Of a DNA stretch of 38,321 nucleotides, positions 36,522 through 38,321 are shown one piece after another (positions within the stretch are counted from its first letter, which is position 1; the number at the start of each line of letters is the position of its first letter). Source of the stretch: Ferrithrix thermotolerans DSM 19514 (lineage in GTDB: Bacteria; Actinomycetota; Acidimicrobiia; Acidimicrobiales; Ilumatobacteraceae); contig CAMASN010000030.1 of assembly GCA_945861025.1 (NCBI GenBank), positions 1 through 38,321 of the forward strand. Direction: 5' to 3'. A program made the position numbers and the translations under genes. The notes beneath the pieces are model-generated. The model worked only from the letters and a program-made list of their open reading frames with translations. It had not been told where the DNA came from and ran no database searches.

Positions 36522-37706
36522 CTAGTTCGTGGAGCGAGCCACCAACCTGGTTGTGCCCGTGAACGCCTTGTCACCTCGCGCATATTCGATGGCGACGGAA
36601 TCGCCGGGCGACAGATCGCGAATTGAGGCGATGAGCCCAGCCTGGCCGTCGATGACCTCGCCATTCACTTTGCGCACAATGTCGCCGTCTTGAAGACCCA
36701 ACTCGGCTGCCGGCGATCCGGGCTGGATGCGAGCAACCACGGCGCCACGGCCGCCATCGGAGCGATCTTCTACGGATACGCCGAGGTAGCCCTCGACGCG
36801 AGCTGCTCCATTGCCTGCCGCGCGCAGCTGAGCGACCACCTTCTGGATCTCTTTCATTGAAATCGAAAAGCCAATGTTGCTCGCGATACTGGCTGCGCTG
36901 CTGCGGGCGACCGCCGTGTTGATTCCGATGACCTGACCGGCCGCGTTCACAAGTGGGCCACCCGAGTTACCCGACGAGATGGCAGCGTCGGTTTGCAAGA
37001 GTCCATTGAGCGCGCCGGTTTCGGTGATCATCGTGCGACTCAGCGCCGAGATAATGCCCGAGGTCACTGAAGCCTCGCCTGGCAGGTCGAGCGCGAAGCC
37101 CATCGCCACCACTTGATCGCCCACCCGGACGCTGTCGATTGCCGCAAACTGCGAAACCGTGAGAGCCGAACTCTTCACGCGTAGCAGGGCGAGGTCGTTG
37201 CCGACATCAGTGCCAACGACCTCGGCGGAGATGGGCTCAGTAGTGCCGGGCAACAAAACCCGCACTGCAACAGCGTCCAAAACAACATGAGCGTTTGTCA
37301 CAATTTCACCATCGGCCGAGATCACCACGCCGGTTCCGACGCCCTCGCCGAGGCCTAACGGACCATCGACATCTACCGAAACCTTGACCACTGATGGCCC
37401 GATAGTCGACACGACATAAGCGACATCGAGGCTCTTGGCGAGCTCTGCTGGACGGGCACCTTCGATGGTCACTGAAGCCACCGACGACGGCTGCGCCTGC
37501 TGATCGGAATCTGCCGAACTGCCAACGACGCTGGCAACGGTAACCACGACGCCTGCAATGAGCAGCACCGCCACCACTACCTTGGCCATTCGGCGGTCGC
37601 CGGCAGAGCGCCGAGCCGGTGCAGGCGAAGCAACGACGACCGACGGCGAGGGCCACTGCGCTGAGGCTGATGGCTCTGAACTGAACGAATCAAGTGGTTG
37701 AGTCAT
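36522..37706 (-). CDS. Membrane-anchored HtrA/DegP-like serine protease
   Basis: 394-residue extracytoplasmic quality-control protease. A Pro/Ser-rich cytoplasmic N-terminus (1-40) leads to one membrane span (about 41-62), a linker and a trypsin-like domain. The full triad is present: His140 (TNAHVV), Asp171 (GNDLALLRV) and Ser248 (SGNSGGPLV). One PDZ domain (about 303-390) has EGYLGVSV, GSPAAELGLQDGDIVRKVNG. The architecture is that of actinobacterial HtrA/PepD. It starts at ATG 37706, downstream of the rpsJ terminator, and converges on the dioxygenase gene. Confidence 0.94.
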   Translation of the reverse strand: MTQPLDSFSSEPSASAQWPSPSVVVASPAPARRSAGDRRMAKVVVAVLLIAGVVVTVASVVGSSADSDQQAQPSSVASVTIEGARPAELAKSLDVAYVVSTIGPSVVKVSVDVDGPLGLGEGVGTGVVISADGEIVTNAHVVLDAVAVRVLLPGTTEPISAEVVGTDVGNDLALLRVKSSALTVSQFAAIDSVRVGDQVVAMGFALDLPGEASVTSGIISALSRTMITETGALNGLLQTDAAISSGNSGGPLVNAAGQVIGINTAVARSSAASIASNIGFSISMKEIQKVVAQLRAAGNGAARVEGYLGVSVEDRSDGGRGAVVARIQPGSPAAELGLQDGDIVRKVNGEVIDGQAGLIASIRDLSPGDSVAIEYARGDKAFTGTTRLVARSTN

Positions 37707-37765
37707 GGTTCGTGTTTATCCGACCAGCACCTACTTCGGCAGCGCGCTGCGCCCAAATTTACCGA

Positions 37766-37784
37766 ATTCTCACGAAATGAGAAT
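37766..37784. repeat. Inverted repeat upstream of htrA-like gene
   Basis: ATTCTCA (37766-37772) and TGAGAAT (37778-37784) form a perfect 7-base inverted repeat with a 5-base centre. It lies about 60 bases before the protease start and 3 bases from the rpsJ terminator. It could be an operator for the protease gene or a second stem of the terminator region. Confidence 0.4.
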
Positions 37785-37787
37785 GAC

Positions 37788-37815
37788 AAAGGGCGGCCCC
37801 GAAGGGCCGCCCTTT
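37788..37815 (-). terminator. Intrinsic terminator after rpsJ
   Basis: A perfect 12-base-pair stem, AAAGGGCGGCCC with GGGCCGCCCTTT, closed by a TTCG tetraloop on the minus strand (stable UUCG in RNA) and ending in TTT. It lies 29 bases past the rpsJ stop and would end the tuf-rpsJ transcript before the protease gene. The run of A at the other end makes it potentially bidirectional. Confidence 0.8.
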
Positions 37816-37844
37816 ACGCAGTGCTGCAGATCAGATCAGCTTGT

Positions 37845-38159
37845 TCAGCTGCCCTGAATCTTGATTTCGATGTCGACGCCAGCAGGCAACTCAATGCGCT
37901 GCAGGCTGTCGATGGTCTTTGGATTTGGATCAATGATGTCGATCAGACGCTTGTGGATGCGCATCTCGAAGTGCTCGCGTGAGTCCTTGTCAATGTGTGG
38001 TCCGCGAATCACCGTGTAGCGATGCTTGTCGGTGGGCAATGGAATCGGGCCACGAATGGTCGCCGAGGTACGGGTGACCGTCTCGACGATCTTCTTGGTC
38101 GACTGATCGATGATCTCGTGATCGAACGCTTTGATACGAATGCGGATGCTCTGTGCCAT
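37845..38159 (-). CDS. rpsJ: 30S ribosomal protein S10 (NusE)
   Basis: 30S head protein and transcription antitermination factor. The 104-residue protein has [40 protein letters not shown] and [20 protein letters not shown]. It begins 11 bases after tuf, as the last gene of the str-type operon. Normally rplC follows directly; here a terminator and four unrelated genes intervene. Confidence 0.98.
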   Translation of the reverse strand: MAQSIRIRIKAFDHEIIDQSTKKIVETVTRTSATIRGPIPLPTDKHRYTVIRGPHIDKDSREHFEMRIHKRLIDIIDPNPKTIDSLQRIELPAGVDIEIKIQGS

Positions 38160-38170
38160 GTTGTTTCAGC

Positions 38171-38321
38171 TCACTTCAGGATCTTGACGACGCGGCCGGC
38201 GCCAACAGTACGACCACCCTCACGGATAGCGAAACGCAAGCCCTCATCCATCGCAATTGGCTTACCCAACTCAACCGTCATCGACACATTGTCACCAGGC
38301 ATCACCATCTCAGTGCCCTCA
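38171..38321 (-). CDS. tuf: Elongation factor Tu, C-terminal end (5' part outside window)
   Basis: Only the last 49 codons are inside the window. They read [20 protein letters not shown], then [20 protein letters not shown] and AGRVVKILK before the TGA stop at 38173-38171, the third beta-barrel domain of EF-Tu. The rest lies beyond the right edge. The gene is followed closely by rpsJ. Confidence 0.97.
   Translation of the reverse strand, partial: EGTEMVMPGDNVSMTVELGKPIAMDEGLRFAIREGGRTVGAGRVVKILK

Overview
The window is a dense, almost entirely minus-strand stretch of a bacterial chromosome, moderately high in GC. It carries the ribosomal-protein superoperon and its flanks. Gene order suggests an actinobacterium: rpsI-glmM-glmS-acpS-nnr-alr-tsaE-tsaB-rimI-tsaD-dusB-maf-groES-groEL on one strand. 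An Acidimicrobiia-type lineage seems likely, but that is inferred from gene order and protein style, not from a marker gene. No tRNA, rRNA, CRISPR array or insertion sequence was recognised.

Layout, in the direction of transcription (right to left): (1) 38321-37785, the 3' end of tuf plus rpsJ, closed by a strong hairpin terminator. (2) 37706-33349, four genes unrelated to translation: an HtrA-type membrane-anchored serine protease, a PhyH-type dioxygenase (the only clear plus-strand gene), a methyltransferase-rhodanese fusion and an alpha/beta hydrolase. They separate rpsJ from the rest of the S10 operon. (3) 33348-33021, a leader with a strong hairpin. (4) 33020-20742, rplC-rplD-rplW-rplB-rpsS-rplV-rpsC-rplP-rpmC-rpsQ-rplN-rplX-rplE-rpsN-rpsH-rplF-rplR-rpsE-rpmD-rplO-secY-adk-map. 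(5) 20510-16514, infA-rpmJ-rpsM-rpsK-rpsD-rpoA-rplQ-truA, where infA probably starts at CTG. (6) 16209-2052, rplM-rpsI joined to cell-wall and cofactor genes (glmM, an oversized glmS, acpS, nnr, alr), then a tightly overlapping set for t6A tRNA modification and RNA/protein modification (tsaE, tsaB, rimI, tsaD, THUMP methyltransferase, dusB) and maf. (7) 2037-1, groES-groEL under a perfect CIRCE operator.

The genes form a growth-rate module: ribosome parts, protein export, initiation, RNA polymerase alpha, tRNA modification, amino-sugar and D-alanine supply for the wall, and heat-shock chaperonin. The most unusual items are the 1134-residue GlmS-like protein (family norm about 600 residues), the probable CTG start of infA, the break between rpsJ and rplC with a new structured leader, and the methyltransferase-rhodanese fusion.
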